From assembly GCF_000021305.1 (NCBI RefSeq), contig NC_011772.1, forward strand, positions 1,092,001 through 1,156,000: DNA of 64,000 nucleotides, in the 5' to 3' direction. The notes beneath the pieces are model-generated. The model worked only from the letters and a program-made list of their open reading frames with translations. It had not been told where the DNA came from and did no database searches. Positions within the stretch are counted from its first letter, which is position 1, and each line of letters begins with the position of its first letter. Below are positions 8,598 to 19,473 of this stretch, one piece after another. The DNA comes from Bacillus cereus G9842 (GTDB lineage Bacteria > Bacillota > Bacilli > Bacillales > Bacillaceae_G). The position numbers and the translations under genes are program-made.

Positions 8598-9179
8598 ATG
8601 GAAAGTAAAGTGGAACGCTATGTCGAAAATTATGTTGTAACGAAAAATACGATGGCCTTACTTCCTGTTATTCTAAGTGAAAAGAAAATTGTTACGCGAG
8701 TCGTTGAAATGAATGATTCTTTTTTCGTATTTCAAAAACCACTAGATATTATAGAAAGAAGTTGCCGAAAGCATGGTTCTAGTTTCTTAGGCAGAAAAGA
8801 AGGAACGAAAGAATTAACTCATATTACACATAAAGCACCGATTGCGATTAGTCCTACAGATCAACTTTATTTTTTCCCTACCTATTCTTACTCTAGAAAA
8901 GAGTGCGCTTGGTTGTCTCATTTTTATATTGAAGGTAATAAAGAATTAAAAGATGGAAATCTTATTATTAGGTTTATAAATGGCTTTGCTGTGAAATTAG
9001 AAATATCAAAAACTAGTTTTGAAAATCAACAAAATCGTACAGCGAAATTGCGTACTGAATATGAAGATCGTAGGAAAAAACAAGGGAGCCCTTGTTTTAA
9101 AGAGATTGATAAAAAAGAGGAATCAACATTAAGACCTGCTTATGAGAGAGTGTATTTTGTGAAGGAAGGCGAAGTGTGA
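8598..9179 (+). CDS. comK: ComK-type competence transcription factor
   Basis: The 193-residue protein aligns by eye along the whole of B. subtilis ComK: KPLDIIERSCRKHGSSFLGRKEGTKELT corresponds to its KPLQIVDRSCRFFGSS region, then SHF, RFINGFAVKLEIS and SFENQQNRTAKLRTEYEDR. ComK activates DNA-uptake genes by binding paired AT-boxes in the minor groove. The C-terminal part carries the MecA-binding region in the family, and mecA is also in this window. Strains of this group carry two ComK homologues; position next to addAB suggests comK1. The start follows AAAAAAGGAGATAATAGAGT. No clear K-box could be picked out upstream. Confidence 0.9.
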   Translation: MESKVERYVENYVVTKNTMALLPVILSEKKIVTRVVEMNDSFFVFQKPLDIIERSCRKHGSSFLGRKEGTKELTHITHKAPIAISPTDQLYFFPTYSYSRKECAWLSHFYIEGNKELKDGNLIIRFINGFAVKLEISKTSFENQQNRTAKLRTEYEDRRKKQGSPCFKEIDKKEESTLRPAYERVYFVKEGEV

Positions 9180-9182
9180 AAG

Positions 9183-9211
9183 GATGGGGGAATCATCCCC
9201 ATTCTTTTTTT
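9183..9211 (+). terminator. Terminator of comK
   Basis: GATGGGG pairs with CCCCATT-side bases (ATGGGG / CCCCAT core) around a short AT loop, followed by TTCTTTTTTT. The bcr1 repeat begins directly after it. Confidence 0.85.
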
Positions 9212-9212
9212 G

Positions 9213-9338
9213 TTTATCCGCTATTTACCGGGCAGTAAGACGCACACATCAAAATTCAGCGAAAGCAAAGAAGTTAGGTGGGGGCCCTGCTGCCTGTAAA
9301 AGCCGGATTGGTGAGGGGTGATTAAAGTTTCATTTTAT
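9213..9338. repeat. bcr1-type dispersed repeat, shortened copy
   Basis: The element starts TTTATCCGCTATTTACCGGG, contains GGCAGTAAGAC and AAGCAAAGAAGTTAGG, and ends AAAGTTTCATTTTAT. It is flanked on both sides by TTTAT, the duplicated target I remember for bcr1. It aligns with the longer copy at 24215 but lacks that copy's internal hairpin (AGTGGGGCTGCCCCACT). bcr1 is a short, apparently mobile repeat restricted to the B. cereus group. It sits just downstream of the comK terminator and is not inside a gene. The 270 bp from its end to the next gene hold nothing I can name. Confidence 0.8.
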
Positions 9339-9608
9339 CAATCTTTATAGATAAAGAGATGTGTTAGAAAAACCGAGTTGTAATTTCATTTACCGATAAA
9401 AATACCGGAAAACCACCTAAATAACAAAACGAACGACATTTCCTGTCGAATATTGATAGATTATCATAGCTAAATAATGAAGGAATTCTTATGAAAGATA
9501 TGGAAACTTTAATAAATACATCTCCATATGTCGTATCTACCATTTCCTCTTTCATATAAGCAATGATACAGTAGGGATAGTATTTAGAGTAAAGGGGTAA
9601 AGTGTAGA

Positions 9609-10202
9609 ATGGATTTTCAGACAATCAAAGAGTATTTTTCACCAGAAAATATGGATCATATTGTTGAGAGTTATAAAGCGTTCGGACCACTTCTTGGTAT
9701 TGGTTTACCGATGATAGAGGCGTTGATTCCAGCATTACCGCTTATTGTATTTGTACTGGCGAATGCTGTTGCATTTGGCTTTTGGCTCGGTTTTCTTTAT
9801 TCATGGCTTGGATCAGTAATGGGTGCATTACTTGTCTTTTTCATCATCCGCCATTTTGGTCGCAGTCGTTTCTTTTCGTTTGTAAATAAGCATGAGAGAG
9901 TAAGAAAAGCAATGGGGTGGATTGAAAGGAAAGGATTCGCACCGATTTTTGTTATATTTTGTTTTCCGTTTACACCGTCAGCGCTAATAAATGTTGTCGC
10001 TGGTTTATCACGAATTAGTGTAAAACAGTTTGGGCTAGCGTTAGCATTCGGAAAACTTGTGATGATTTTTATTTTAACGTATATCGGTCATGATTTAATG
10101 TCATTTATTCATAATCCGGTGAAATCAGTCATTGTAGCGATTGGTATTTTTATTTTATGGTATGTCGGTAAGAAAATTGAAGTAAAGTTAGAACTACATT
10201 AA
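9609..10202 (+). CDS. yhjE: TVP38/TMEM64 (SNARE-associated, DedA-like) membrane protein
   Basis: The 197-residue protein has about five or six membrane helices. The family core is clear: GIGLPMIEALIPALPLIVFVLANA (residues 35-58) followed by GSVMGALLVFFIIRHFGR, then FPFTPSALINVVAGLSRIS around residue 125. TVP38/DedA relatives are linked to lipid scrambling and membrane homeostasis, but no substrate is known here. Placed between comK and a signal peptidase, it matches the B. subtilis yhjE-sipV-addB order. The start follows GGGGTAAAGTGTAGA, a moderate ribosome site. Confidence 0.85.
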   Translation: MDFQTIKEYFSPENMDHIVESYKAFGPLLGIGLPMIEALIPALPLIVFVLANAVAFGFWLGFLYSWLGSVMGALLVFFIIRHFGRSRFFSFVNKHERVRKAMGWIERKGFAPIFVIFCFPFTPSALINVVAGLSRISVKQFGLALAFGKLVMIFILTYIGHDLMSFIHNPVKSVIVAIGIFILWYVGKKIEVKLELH

Positions 10203-10258
10203 GAATAGTCTTCTTTGTAAAGGAAAGCTTCAGTATTAAAGGATAAGGGGAGAAGCGG

Positions 10259-10822
10259 ATGAAGAAAACTTTGAAAAAAGAAGGCATAGAGTGGATACGA
10301 ACAATTTTAATTGGTGTATTATTAGCTGTATTTTTTCGAACGTTTTTCTTCTCAACGTATGTTGTAGAGGGGAAGTCAATGATGCCGACATTGCAAGATG
10401 GTAATATGCTCGTTGTAAATAAGGTGAGTTATCAAGTTGGGGACTTGAACAGATTTGACGTTGTGGTGTTTCATGCGAATAAAAAAGAGGACTATGTAAA
10501 ACGAATTATCGGTTTACCTGGAGATCATATTGAATATAAGCATGATAAGTTATATATAAATGGACAATTTATTGATGAGCCGTATCTAGAGAAATATAAG
10601 AAAGAGATAAATGGAAGGCAACTAACAGGCGACTTTACATTAGAAGAGTTAACGAAAGAAAAGCTGGTGCCACCCGGGTTTATTTTTGTAGTAGGTGATA
10701 ACCGGCTCGGGAGCTGGGATAGTAGACACTTTGGCTTTGTAAAAGCTGATACAGTCGTCGGTAAAGTTGATTTGCGATATTGGCCAATTCAAGAGGTGCA
10801 AACGAATTTTTCAAAAGGTTGA
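10259..10822 (+). CDS. sipV: Signal peptidase I (type I leader peptidase)
   Basis: The 187-residue enzyme removes signal peptides from exported proteins on the outer face of the membrane. An N-terminal anchor (TILIGVLLAVFFRTFFF) precedes VEGKSMMPTL, in which Ser40 is the nucleophile. YVKRIIGLPGDH supplies Lys81 as the general base. FVVGDNRLGSWDSRHFGFV matches the conserved GDNRxxSxDSRxxG box. One helix and the short length fit the prokaryotic Gram-positive SipS/SipV class. The position before addB matches B. subtilis sipV; the paralogue label rests on that synteny. The ATG follows AAGGGGAGAAGCGG. Confidence 0.95.
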   Translation: MKKTLKKEGIEWIRTILIGVLLAVFFRTFFFSTYVVEGKSMMPTLQDGNMLVVNKVSYQVGDLNRFDVVVFHANKKEDYVKRIIGLPGDHIEYKHDKLYINGQFIDEPYLEKYKKEINGRQLTGDFTLEELTKEKLVPPGFIFVVGDNRLGSWDSRHFGFVKADTVVGKVDLRYWPIQEVQTNFSKG

Positions 10823-10842
10823 TATAATAGATAGAAGTATAG

Positions 10843-10872
10843 AAAAGACAAACAACTCAGTTTGTCTTTTTT
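10843..10872 (+). terminator. Terminator between signal peptidase and addB
   Basis: AAAAGACAAAC pairs with GTTTGTCTTTT around AACTCA, followed by T residues. Confidence 0.9.
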
Positions 10873-10937
10873 CGTGTACTATAATACAATTATAGTAGCA
10901 AACTAACGTTCGTTATGTAAGTGAAAGGTGGGGTTAC

Positions 10938-13900
10938 ATGTCACTTCGATTTGTGATTGGTAGAGCGGGAAGTGGAAAAAGTACACTTTGTTTACGCGAA
11001 GTGCAAGAAGAGTTAAAACAACGCCCGAGAGGGAAAACAATATTATATCTTGTGCCAGAACAGATGACATTCCAGACGCAGCAGGCGTTAATTGGAAGTG
11101 AGGATGTAAGAGGTTCTATTCGGGCACAAGTTTTTAGTTTTTCACGATTAGCGTGGAAGGTACTACAAGAAGTTGGCGGAGCGAGTCGTCTTCATATTGA
11201 TGAAGCGGGTGTACATATGTTACTCCGTAAAATTGTAGAGTCTCGTAAAGATGGATTATCGGTGTTCCAAAAAGCAGCGGAGCAAAACGGTTTCTTTGAA
11301 CATCTTGGCAGTATGATTGCAGAGTTTAAACGTTACAATGTAACGCCATCTAACGTATATGAAATGTGGCAACAATTGGATGCGCATAGTAGCAGTGCCG
11401 AACAAAAGTTACTAGCGAATAAAGTGTATGATTTACAGCTATTATACGATGATTTTGAACGTGCTTTAATTGGAAAATATTTAGATTCAGAAGACTACCT
11501 GCAATTGCTAGTGGAAAAGCTTCCGCAGTCTGAATATGTAAATGGTGCGGAAATTTATATAGATGGATTTCATTCATTCTCCCCGCAAGAGTTAGAGATT
11601 GTAAGACAGCTTATGATTTGCGGAGCGAGAGTTACGATCACGTTAACGATAGATGAAAAAACGTTAGCACAGCCAGTAAATGAACTCGATTTATTTTATG
11701 AAACGACGTTAACGTATGAAAAAATCAAACAAGTAGCGCGTGAAGAGAAAATAGAAATTGAAAAAACAATTCCACTTATGGAACAGCCGCGTTTTCATTC
11801 TCCGGCATTAGCGCATTTAGAAGCTCATTATGAAGCGCGTCCGAATGAAAAATTTAACGGTCAAGCGAGTGTAACGATTAGCACAGCTGCGAATTTACGA
11901 GCGGAGGTAGAAGGTGTTGCTCGTGAAATTCGTAAACTTGTTGCGAATGAAAAATATCGTTACCGAGATATTGCAGTGCTTCTTCGTAATGGGGAAAGTT
12001 ATTACGATGTGATGCGCACGTTATTTACAGATTACAATATCCCGCACTTCATCGATGAAAAGCGTCCGATGTCACACCACCCATTAGTAGAATGTATTCG
12101 TTCTGCACTCGAGATTATTAGTGGGAATTGGCGTTATGATGCGGTGTTCCGCTGCGTGAAAACAGAGCTTTTATATCCATTAGACGTAAGAAAAGAAACG
12201 ATGCGTGAAGAAATGGATAAATTTGAAAATTACTGTTTAGCGTACGGTGTACAAGGAAAGAGGTGGACTTCAGAGGATCCATGGATGTATCGCCGTTATC
12301 GTTCTCTTGATGATACGAACGGGATGATTACAGACAGTGAACGTGAAATGGAAGAGAAAATAAATAGGTTACGTGACGTTGTAAGAACACCTGTTATTCG
12401 CATGCAAAAAAGGTTAAAGCGTGCAGGAACAGTTATGCAAATGTGTGAAGTAGTTTACTTATTTTTAGAAGAACTGGATGTTCCGAAGAAGCTAGAAGAA
12501 TTACGTATACGTGCAGAAGAAAGTGGAGATTTCTTATTTGCGACAGATCATGAACAAGTATGGGAAGAAGTAATGAGTCTTCTTGATACATTTGTAGAGA
12601 TGCTTGGTGAAGAGAAAATGTCTCTTTCTATGTTTACGGACGTTATGTCGACAGGTCTTGAGGCACTTCAATTTGCTAACATTCCGCCGTCATTAGACCA
12701 AGTGTTAATTGCTAATATTGATCACTCCAGGTTATCTGACGTGAAAGCAACGTTTATTATAGGTGTAAATGAGGGGGTCATTCCAGCAGCACCTATGGAT
12801 GAAGGTATGCTTTCTGATGAGGAAAGAGAAGTTCTTGGTGCGGCAGGGATTGAATTAGCGCCAACGACGAGACAAACTTTGTTAGAAGAACAGTTCGTTA
12901 TGTATCAAATGGTAACGAGAGCGTCTGAGAGGTTATACATTTCATGCCCGCTTGCAGATGAAGAAGGAAAGACGTTACTTGCGTCTAGCTTTATTAAGAA
13001 AATAAAAAGAATGTTCCCTAATGTGAAAGATTCATTTATTACGAATGACGTAAATGATTTATCACGTTCAGAACAAATTTCATACGTAGCAACGCCAGAA
13101 GTAACGTTATCTTACGTTATGCAGCAACTACAAACGTGGAAGCGATACGGATTTGAAGGGAATTTAGACTTTTGGTGGGACGTATACAACTTCTACGTAA
13201 CTTCAGATGAATGGAAACAAAAAAGTAGCCGCGTTTTATCAAGTTTATTCTATCGAAATCGTGCGAAGAAACTAAGTACAGCAGTAAGTAGAGATTTATA
13301 TGGAGATATAATTAAAGGAAGCGTCTCTCGTATGGAACTATTTAACCGTTGTGCATACGCTCATTTTGCACAGCACGGTTTATCACTTAGAGAGCGTGAT
13401 ATTTTCAAGCTTGATGCACCGGACATCGGCGAATTATTCCATGCGGCATTAAAGAAAATTGCGGACAAGTTATTGCGTGAAAACCGTACTTGGTCGGATT
13501 TATCCATAAAAGAGTGCGAGCATCTTTCTGTTTTAGTAATAGAAGAAATTGCACCGTTATTACAACGACAAATTTTATTAAGTTCAAACCGTCATTTCTA
13601 TTTAAAACAAAAACTACAACAAATCATTTTCCGTACGTCAATCATTCTTCGTGAACATGCGAAGTCGAGCGGATTCGTACCAGTTGATTTAGAAGTGCCA
13701 TTCGGTATGGGCGGTACAGGATCACTTCCGCCGATGGAATTCTCACTACCAAATGGTGTGAAGATGGAAGTAGTCGGCCGTATTGACCGTGTTGATAAGG
13801 CAGAAGATGAGAACGGGACGTTCTTACGTATTATTGATTATAAATCAAGTTCAAAAGCGTTAGATTTAACAGAAGTGTATTACGGATTAGCACTTCAAAT

Positions 13901-14453
13901 GTTAACGTATTTAGATGTTGTTACTTCGAATGCACAGATGTGGATGAAAAAAGGCCAAGCAGCATCACCAGCGGGTGTATTGTATTTTCATATCCATAAT
14001 CCAATTGTTGAAATGAAAGGTGACGCATCTGAAGCCGAAATTGAAAAAGAAATTTTAAAGAAATTTAAAATGAAAGGACTCGTATTAGGAGATGCTGACG
14101 TTGTTCGTTTAATGGATAACAAACTTTCAACAGGAAGTTCAGATATTATTTCTGCTGGCCTGAAAAAAGACGGTAGCTTTAGTGCGCGTTCAAGTATTGC
14201 AAGTGAGCAAGAGTTTAACGTACTGCAAAAATATGTACACCATACGTTTGAAAATATCGGAAAAGATATTACAGAAGGTGTTATCGATATTGCTCCTTAT
14301 AAAATGGGAAATAAAGCAGCGTGCACGTTCTGTAACTTCAAATCTGTTTGTCAATTTGATGAGTCACTTGAAGATAATCAATTCCGTACGTTAAAAGATA
14401 TGAAAGATAGTGAAGCGATGGAGAAAATAAGAGAGGAGGTTGGCGGAGAATGA
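10938..14453 (+). CDS. addB: AddB subunit of the AddAB helicase-nuclease
   Basis: The 1171-residue subunit works with AddA to process double-strand DNA ends and load RecA. A Walker A motif (GRAGSGKST, residues 8-16) opens the protein. The C-terminal nuclease domain shows GRIDRVDK and [20 protein letters not shown] motif near residue 1125, with the upstream FNRCAYAHF cysteine, gives the four cysteines of the iron-sulfur cluster known in AddB. Length matches the B. subtilis protein. The stop overlaps the addA start by 4 bp (ATGA), so the two are translationally coupled. RBS AAAGGTGGGG. Confidence 0.98.
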   Translation: MSLRFVIGRAGSGKSTLCLREVQEELKQRPRGKTILYLVPEQMTFQTQQALIGSEDVRGSIRAQVFSFSRLAWKVLQEVGGASRLHIDEAGVHMLLRKIVESRKDGLSVFQKAAEQNGFFEHLGSMIAEFKRYNVTPSNVYEMWQQLDAHSSSAEQKLLANKVYDLQLLYDDFERALIGKYLDSEDYLQLLVEKLPQSEYVNGAEIYIDGFHSFSPQELEIVRQLMICGARVTITLTIDEKTLAQPVNELDLFYETTLTYEKIKQVAREEKIEIEKTIPLMEQPRFHSPALAHLEAHYEARPNEKFNGQASVTISTAANLRAEVEGVAREIRKLVANEKYRYRDIAVLLRNGESYYDVMRTLFTDYNIPHFIDEKRPMSHHPLVECIRSALEIISGNWRYDAVFRCVKTELLYPLDVRKETMREEMDKFENYCLAYGVQGKRWTSEDPWMYRRYRSLDDTNGMITDSEREMEEKINRLRDVVRTPVIRMQKRLKRAGTVMQMCEVVYLFLEELDVPKKLEELRIRAEESGDFLFATDHEQVWEEVMSLLDTFVEMLGEEKMSLSMFTDVMSTGLEALQFANIPPSLDQVLIANIDHSRLSDVKATFIIGVNEGVIPAAPMDEGMLSDEEREVLGAAGIELAPTTRQTLLEEQFVMYQMVTRASERLYISCPLADEEGKTLLASSFIKKIKRMFPNVKDSFITNDVNDLSRSEQISYVATPEVTLSYVMQQLQTWKRYGFEGNLDFWWDVYNFYVTSDEWKQKSSRVLSSLFYRNRAKKLSTAVSRDLYGDIIKGSVSRMELFNRCAYAHFAQHGLSLRERDIFKLDAPDIGELFHAALKKIADKLLRENRTWSDLSIKECEHLSVLVIEEIAPLLQRQILLSSNRHFYLKQKLQQIIFRTSIILREHAKSSGFVPVDLEVPFGMGGTGSLPPMEFSLPNGVKMEVVGRIDRVDKAEDENGTFLRIIDYKSSSKALDLTEVYYGLALQMLTYLDVVTSNAQMWMKKGQAASPAGVLYFHIHNPIVEMKGDASEAEIEKEILKKFKMKGLVLGDADVVRLMDNKLSTGSSDIISAGLKKDGSFSARSSIASEQEFNVLQKYVHHTFENIGKDITEGVIDIAPYKMGNKAACTFCNFKSVCQFDESLEDNQFRTLKDMKDSEAMEKIREEVGGE

Positions 14454-17400
14454 TAGAAAATTGGCCTAAAAAACCAGAAGGTAGTCAATGGACAGATGAC
14501 CAGTGGAAAGCTGTTGTAGCGAACGGACGTGATATTTTAGTTGCGGCTGCAGCTGGATCAGGTAAAACAGCAGTATTAGTTGAACGTATTATTAAAAAGA
14601 TTATTAATGAAGAGAATCCAGTCGATGTCGACCGCCTGCTCGTTGTAACATTTACAAATGCAGCAGCGCAAGAGATGAAAAATCGAATTGGGGAAGCGTT
14701 AGAAAAGGTATTAATTGATGAACCAGGCTCTCAGCATGTAAGAAAGCAACTGAGCCTATTAAATAAAGCTTCCATTTCAACAATTCACTCATTCTGTTTA
14801 CAAGTAATTAGAGGATATTACTACATGCTGGATGTTGATCCTCGTTTCCGTATTGCGAATCAAACAGAAAATGAATTGTTAAAAGAAGAAGTGCTAGATG
14901 ACATATTAGAAGAAGAGTACGGAATCGAAGATAATACAATCTTCTTTGAACTTGTTGATCGTTATACGAGTGACCGTAGTGATGATGACTTACAACGTAT
15001 GATTTTAGCGCTTCATACAGAGTCAAGAGCGCATCCAAATCCGGAAAAATGGCTTGATAAATTAGTAGAAGCATATGACGTAGAAGGAAAGACAATTGAA
15101 GATTTAGTATATGCTTCTTATTTATTAGAAGATGTGAAATTCCAGCTTGAAACAGCGGAACAGCATATTCGTAAGGCAACTGAACTCGCAATGCTTCCTG
15201 ACGGTCCAGCGCCTCGCGTTGAAACCCTGCAAGCAGATGTAGCATTACTTGGAACGTTATCATCAGCTGCTCGTGAGTCGTGGACAAGCGTGTATGAAGC
15301 GATGCAAAACGTATCGTGGCAAACGTTAAAGCGTATTAAGAAAAGTGATTACAATGAAGATGTTGTAAAACAAGTAGACTCTCTTCGTAATAAAGCGAAA
15401 GATGAAGTAAAGAAATTACAAGAAGAGTTATTTAGCCGCAAACCTGAAAGTTTCTTACGAGATTTTCAAGATATGCACCCAGTATTAGAAAAGCTTGTTC
15501 AACTTGTAAAAGTATTTACAGAGCGTTTCCAAGCGATGAAGCGAGATAAAGGAATGGTCGATTTCACAGATTTAGAGCATTTCTGTTTACAAATTTTAAG
15601 TGAACAAAGTGAAAATGGTGAAATGAATCCGTCAGCAGTGGCGTTCCAATATCGTAATAAATTTACTGAAGTATTAGTCGATGAATATCAAGATACGAAC
15701 TTTGTACAGGAATCCATTATTAAATTCGTAACGAAAGATTCTGAGAGTGAAGGAAACTTGTTCATGGTTGGTGACGTAAAGCAGTCGATTTATCGTTTCC
15801 GACTAGCTGAACCAGGACTATTCCTAGGAAAGTATAAACGCTTCACACAAGAAGGATTGGGCGGCGGAATGAAGATTGACTTAGCGAAAAACTTCCGTAG
15901 TCGTCATGAAGTACTAGCAGGTACGAACTTCATTTTCAAACAAATTATGGGCGAAGAAGTTGGAGAGATTGACTACGATGCTGATGCTGAATTAAAACTA
16001 GGTGCTACCTATCCAGAAGGTGAAGATGTAGCGGCAGAATTACTCTGTATTCAGCAAACGGAAGAAGAAGTAATAGACGGTGAAGAAGGTGCAGAAGTCG
16101 AAAAAGCACAGCTTGAAGCTCGCCTTATGGCGCAGCGCATTAAAGCGATGGTTGATTCCGGTTATGAAGTGTATGACCGTAAAACGGATAGTATGCGTCC
16201 TGTACAATACCGCGACTTCGTTATTTTACTTCGCTCCATGCCGTGGGCGCCGCAAATTATGGAAGAGTTAAAATTGCAAGGAATTCCGGTATATGCTGAC
16301 CTTGCGACTGGTTATTTTGAAGCAACGGAAGTAAATATTATGATGAACGTATTCCGCGTTATTGATAATCCGATGCAAGATATCCCGCTTGCAGCTGTAC
16401 TTCGTTCCCCAATCGTTGGATTAAACGATGAAGACCTTGCGACGCTTCGTGCTCACGGAAAGAAAGGCTCGTTTTATGAAGTAATGAGCTCATTCTTAAA
16501 AGGTGCACCGCTTGAAGAGGAACAAGAACTTCATGAAAAACTAGAGTGGTTTTATAACTTACTGCAAGGATGGCGTGAATTTGCACGTCAACAATCACTT
16601 TCTGATTTAATTTGGAAAGTGTACGGCGAGACAGGTTATTACGACTTCGTTGGCGGTTTACCAGCTGGAAAGCAAAGGCAGGCAAACTTACGCGTACTAT
16701 ATGACCGTGCAAGACAATATGAAGCAACATCATTTAGAGGATTATTCCGCTTCTTACGTTTTATTGAACGTATTTTAGAACGCGGTGATGATATGGGGAC
16801 GGCGAGGGCCCTCGGTGAACAAGAAGACGTTGTTCGCATCATGACGATCCATAAAAGTAAAGGGCTAGAGTTCCCGGTTGTATTTGTAGCTGGACTCGGC
16901 CGTCGTTTTAATACACAAGACTTAATGAAACGTTTCTTACTCCATAAAGATTTCGGTTTCGGTTCGCAATTTATCGATCCGCGTAAACGAATTAAATACA
17001 CGACATTATCACAGCTTGCGATTAAACGTAAAATGAAAATGGAATTAATTGCGGAAGAAATGCGCGTACTATACGTAGCGTTGACGCGTGCGAAAGAGAA
17101 GTTAATTTTAATCGGAACAGTTAAGGATGCAAATAAGGAGATGGAAAAATGGCTTGATGCGAGGGAACATAGTGAATGGTTATTACCGGATCACATACGT
17201 GCCGGAGCGTCTTGTTATTTAGACTGGATTGCACCTTCATTATATAGACACCGTGATAGTGAAATGCTTCTTGAATTAGGACAAGGAAGTATTCCAGATG
17301 AAATTTACGGGTATGACACGAACTGGAAAGTAGAAGTTGTGGACGGTAACACGCTACTTGCACCAGAGCCAGTTCAAGAAGAGAAACAAGAATTGTTAGA

Positions 17401-18175
17401 AGCGCTTCGTGAGAAAAAGGCTGTTCCCCTGCAAAGTGAACGGAAAGAAGAAGTGTACGACAGATTAATGTGGAAGTACGGATATGAGGATGCAACATCT
17501 TATCGTGCGAAGCAATCTGTTACAGAAATAAAGAGAAATTATCAATCTGAAGAAGGTAGCGATAATGCCTTTATTAAAAAACTACGTACGCCAATTAAAA
17601 CACGTCCGCGCTTTATGGAGAAAAAAGGATTAACGTACGCAGAGCGTGGAACAGCAGTCCATGCCGTTATGCAGCATGTTGATTTGAAGAAGCCGATTAC
17701 GGTTGAAGTTCTGCAAGAGCAAATTGCTGGAATGGTAAATAAGGAATTATTAACATTCGAGCAGGCGGAAGAAATAGCGATTGAAAAAGTAATTTCATTC
17801 TTTGACAGTGATTTAGGTAAAAGGGTACTAGCGGCGAAAAGTGTTGAGCGTGAAGTGCCATTTACGATGATGCTTGCAGCAGAAGAAGCATATCAAGATT
17901 GGCAAGGGAAGAGTGAAGAAACGATTCTTGTCCAAGGGGTTATCGACTGCATGATTGAAGAGGAAGACGGCATTACGTTAATCGACTTCAAAACAGATAC
18001 GATTGAAGGGAAATTCCCAGGCGGATTCGAACAAGCAAAACCAATTTTAGAAGATCGATATAAAGTACAGCTTTCGTTATATGCAAAAGCGCTGGAGAAA
18101 AGCTTACAACATCCTGTGAAAGAGAAATGTTTATACTTCTTTGATGGGAATCATGTTGTAAATATTGAGGAATAG
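14450..18175 (+). CDS. addA: AddA subunit of the AddAB helicase-nuclease
   Basis: The 1241-residue UvrD-type helicase has all main motifs: Walker [10 protein letters not shown] (residues 32-40), [12 protein letters not shown], the Walker B region [20 protein letters not shown], and [17 protein letters not shown] followed by [18 protein letters not shown] RecB-type nuclease domain ends the protein, with GVIDCMIEE and LIDFKTDTI carrying the metal ligands. With AddB it forms the Chi-regulated end-resection machine. The overlap with addB and the small gene 12 bp downstream make one operon. Confidence 0.98.
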   Translation: MIENWPKKPEGSQWTDDQWKAVVANGRDILVAAAAGSGKTAVLVERIIKKIINEENPVDVDRLLVVTFTNAAAQEMKNRIGEALEKVLIDEPGSQHVRKQLSLLNKASISTIHSFCLQVIRGYYYMLDVDPRFRIANQTENELLKEEVLDDILEEEYGIEDNTIFFELVDRYTSDRSDDDLQRMILALHTESRAHPNPEKWLDKLVEAYDVEGKTIEDLVYASYLLEDVKFQLETAEQHIRKATELAMLPDGPAPRVETLQADVALLGTLSSAARESWTSVYEAMQNVSWQTLKRIKKSDYNEDVVKQVDSLRNKAKDEVKKLQEELFSRKPESFLRDFQDMHPVLEKLVQLVKVFTERFQAMKRDKGMVDFTDLEHFCLQILSEQSENGEMNPSAVAFQYRNKFTEVLVDEYQDTNFVQESIIKFVTKDSESEGNLFMVGDVKQSIYRFRLAEPGLFLGKYKRFTQEGLGGGMKIDLAKNFRSRHEVLAGTNFIFKQIMGEEVGEIDYDADAELKLGATYPEGEDVAAELLCIQQTEEEVIDGEEGAEVEKAQLEARLMAQRIKAMVDSGYEVYDRKTDSMRPVQYRDFVILLRSMPWAPQIMEELKLQGIPVYADLATGYFEATEVNIMMNVFRVIDNPMQDIPLAAVLRSPIVGLNDEDLATLRAHGKKGSFYEVMSSFLKGAPLEEEQELHEKLEWFYNLLQGWREFARQQSLSDLIWKVYGETGYYDFVGGLPAGKQRQANLRVLYDRARQYEATSFRGLFRFLRFIERILERGDDMGTARALGEQEDVVRIMTIHKSKGLEFPVVFVAGLGRRFNTQDLMKRFLLHKDFGFGSQFIDPRKRIKYTTLSQLAIKRKMKMELIAEEMRVLYVALTRAKEKLILIGTVKDANKEMEKWLDAREHSEWLLPDHIRAGASCYLDWIAPSLYRHRDSEMLLELGQGSIPDEIYGYDTNWKVEVVDGNTLLAPEPVQEEKQELLEALREKKAVPLQSERKEEVYDRLMWKYGYEDATSYRAKQSVTEIKRNYQSEEGSDNAFIKKLRTPIKTRPRFMEKKGLTYAERGTAVHAVMQHVDLKKPITVEVLQEQIAGMVNKELLTFEQAEEIAIEKVISFFDSDLGKRVLAAKSVEREVPFTMMLAAEEAYQDWQGKSEETILVQGVIDCMIEEEDGITLIDFKTDTIEGKFPGGFEQAKPILEDRYKVQLSLYAKALEKSLQHPVKEKCLYFFDGNHVVNIEE

Positions 18176-18187
18176 AGGGGCTTGAAA

Positions 18188-18475
18188 ATGGTAACGGAAA
18201 AAACGTTAAGAACTTGTGAAAAAGGACATGAATACTACAAAAGTAGCGATTGCCCAACTTGCCCGACTTGTGAGAAAGAAAAGAAACCTAAAACAGGATT
18301 TCTTTCACTTCTTTCATCACCAGCACGAAATGCGCTAGAGCACCATGGAATTCACACGATAGAAGAACTATCCAAGTATAGTGAAAAAGAGATTTTAAAA
18401 CTGCATGGTATGGGACCTGCGTCTATGCCGAAGCTTAGAAAGGCTTTGGAGGAGAGAGGGTTATCATTTAAATAA
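18188..18475 (+). CDS. Small helix-hairpin-helix protein (RNA polymerase alpha CTD-like)
   Basis: I start at ATG 18188, nine bases after AGAGGGG; a TTG at 18182 is too close to that site. The 95-residue protein opens with a short cysteine-containing head (TCEKGH, then SDCPTCPTCEKEK), a possible zinc knuckle. A C-terminal domain of about 60 residues follows, in which ARNALEHHGIHTIEELSKYS and LKLHGMGPASMPKLRKALEERGL match the double HhH fold of the RNA polymerase alpha C-terminal domain. It probably binds DNA. It ends the addBA operon, which hints at a link to repair. Confidence 0.75.
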   Translation: MVTEKTLRTCEKGHEYYKSSDCPTCPTCEKEKKPKTGFLSLLSSPARNALEHHGIHTIEELSKYSEKEILKLHGMGPASMPKLRKALEERGLSFK

Positions 18476-18506
18476 AATGAAATAGTGCCTCTTTACTACT
18501 TACTTG

Positions 18507-18560
18507 TTTATACTGCTATTTGTGGACAGTAAAGCTCTTTCTTATTAAAATTTCATTTTA
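18507..18560. repeat. Decayed bcr1 remnant with internal deletion
   Basis: The stretch begins TTTATACTGCTATTTG, continues GGACAGTAAAGC and ends TTAAAATTTCATTTTA. It reproduces both ends of the bcr1 copies at 9213 and 24215 but lacks about 90 bp of the middle. The two ends keep the order and orientation of the full element. It lies in the gap between the addBA operon and the gerP terminator. Confidence 0.55.
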
Positions 18561-18583
18561 ATAATTTTGAATTAGATAAAAGA

Positions 18584-18615
18584 AAAAAGTAGGAGAATAT
18601 CTCCTACTTTTTTTA
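18584..18615 (-). terminator. Terminator of the gerP operon
   Basis: The stem AGTAGGAGA / TCTCCTACT has a TAT loop and T tracts on both strands. It abuts the gerPF stop codon, so it can end transcription from either side. Confidence 0.9.
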
Positions 18616-18828
18616 CGCTGTTCCAATCTGATCTTGATCCGCCACATCAGAATCAAACGTATTTGTTGCACTAACACCGTTAAACGTATTTACGACAAAT
18701 CCAACATTGGAAGCCCCAGATCCGTTATAAGCTTTCGTGTTTTCTTTCGGAGATACGTTATAAAAATCTCCTAAGTTGAAAGAGCCGTTACTATTTTGAA
18801 CGACGAGATTTCCTACAACCGAAGGCAT
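18613..18828 (-). CDS. gerPF: Spore germination protein GerPF
   Basis: I start at MPSVVGNLVVQ, five bases after TAGGTGG; a GTG three codons earlier lies inside that ribosome site. The 71-residue protein resembles GerPA: NLVVQNSNGSFNLGDFYNVSPKENTKAYNGSGASN mirrors the GerPA repeat, and the end is DSDVADQDQIGTA. GerP proteins are made in the mother cell and let germinants pass the spore coat; loss makes spores slow to germinate. It is the last gene of the six-gene operon. Confidence 0.95.
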   Translation of the reverse strand: MPSVVGNLVVQNSNGSFNLGDFYNVSPKENTKAYNGSGASNVGFVVNTFNGVSATNTFDSDVADQDQIGTA

Positions 18829-18870
18829 ACCATCCACCTACTTTACTAAGCTTTTTACTTACTATATGAA

Positions 18871-19257
18871 TTATTGTGCGGAAGGTTCATCCGTAATATA
18901 TTGGCGAATTTGCATAATACGAGAGTTATTAAAACCATAATCAACATTTCCAATTTGAAAGCAACCAGAATTTAAAAGTGTCCGCAATTCAACATTATTA
19001 ACTTCAATAAAAGGGCATTCATTTACAATATTTAATTTTACATCTGTCGTTCGTTTTGGAATTGTAATGTGTTCATCTGTAAAGATTTCAAAAGCATCAA
19101 AGCGACCTTCTCCCCTTATATAACAAGGAATTTCACGGTGGACGGCAAGAGCTCTACTTTTTAATTCCATTTGGTTTGCATCTCCAACTTGAAATACGGC
19201 AGTAATCCCTAAAGAAATAATAGAAACATTTTGGACAATGGACACATGATGCAACAT
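18871..19257 (-). CDS. gerPE: Spore germination protein GerPE
   Basis: The 128-residue protein sits fifth in the gerP operon, its length matching GerPE of B. subtilis. It begins MLHHVSIVQNVSIISLGITAV and repeats a V-F-Q-V-G-D-A-N motif that is shared with GerPB and GerPD (FQIG / FLIGDAN), which suggests that these small coat proteins derive from one ancestral unit. The start follows AAGGAGACTGAGAAATT. It is thought to act in or beneath the coat to permit germinant access. Confidence 0.93.
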   Translation of the reverse strand: MLHHVSIVQNVSIISLGITAVFQVGDANQMELKSRALAVHREIPCYIRGEGRFDAFEIFTDEHITIPKRTTDVKLNIVNECPFIEVNNVELRTLLNSGCFQIGNVDYGFNNSRIMQIRQYITDEPSAQ

Positions 19258-19272
19258 AATTTCTCAGTCTCC

Positions 19273-19467
19273 TTAACCTGGAGTAGGAGGGACATCTGTT
19301 ACTAATGGTACAAATGGACCCTCTGTAACTGTTTCAAATGGTGTATCGAGAATAGAAGATAGAATGAGGAGATTTGCATCTCCAATTAAAAAGAGTGCGG
19401 ACGACGATACACCGTTCATTTTAATCTGTCCGACTTTTAACTCACGGTTTACAACGTTAAGGTTCAT
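19273..19467 (-). CDS. gerPD: Spore germination protein GerPD
   Basis: The 64-residue protein starts MNLNVVNRELKVGQIKMNGV and contains ALFLIGDANLLILSS, the GerPB/D/E-type motif. It has a proline-rich end (VPLVTDVPPTPG). The start lies 6 bp after the gerPC stop with AAAGGAGTAAGTATGT in between, so translation is probably coupled. It is the fourth gene of the operon and is likely a structural or permeability component of the spore coat. Confidence 0.93.
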   Translation of the reverse strand: MNLNVVNRELKVGQIKMNGVSSSALFLIGDANLLILSSILDTPFETVTEGPFVPLVTDVPPTPG

Positions 19468-19473
19468 ACATAC

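Noticed and set aside
14808..15287. A 159-codon minus-strand frame inside addA
   Set aside because: It is antisense to a well-conserved helicase region and has no domain or ribosome site.
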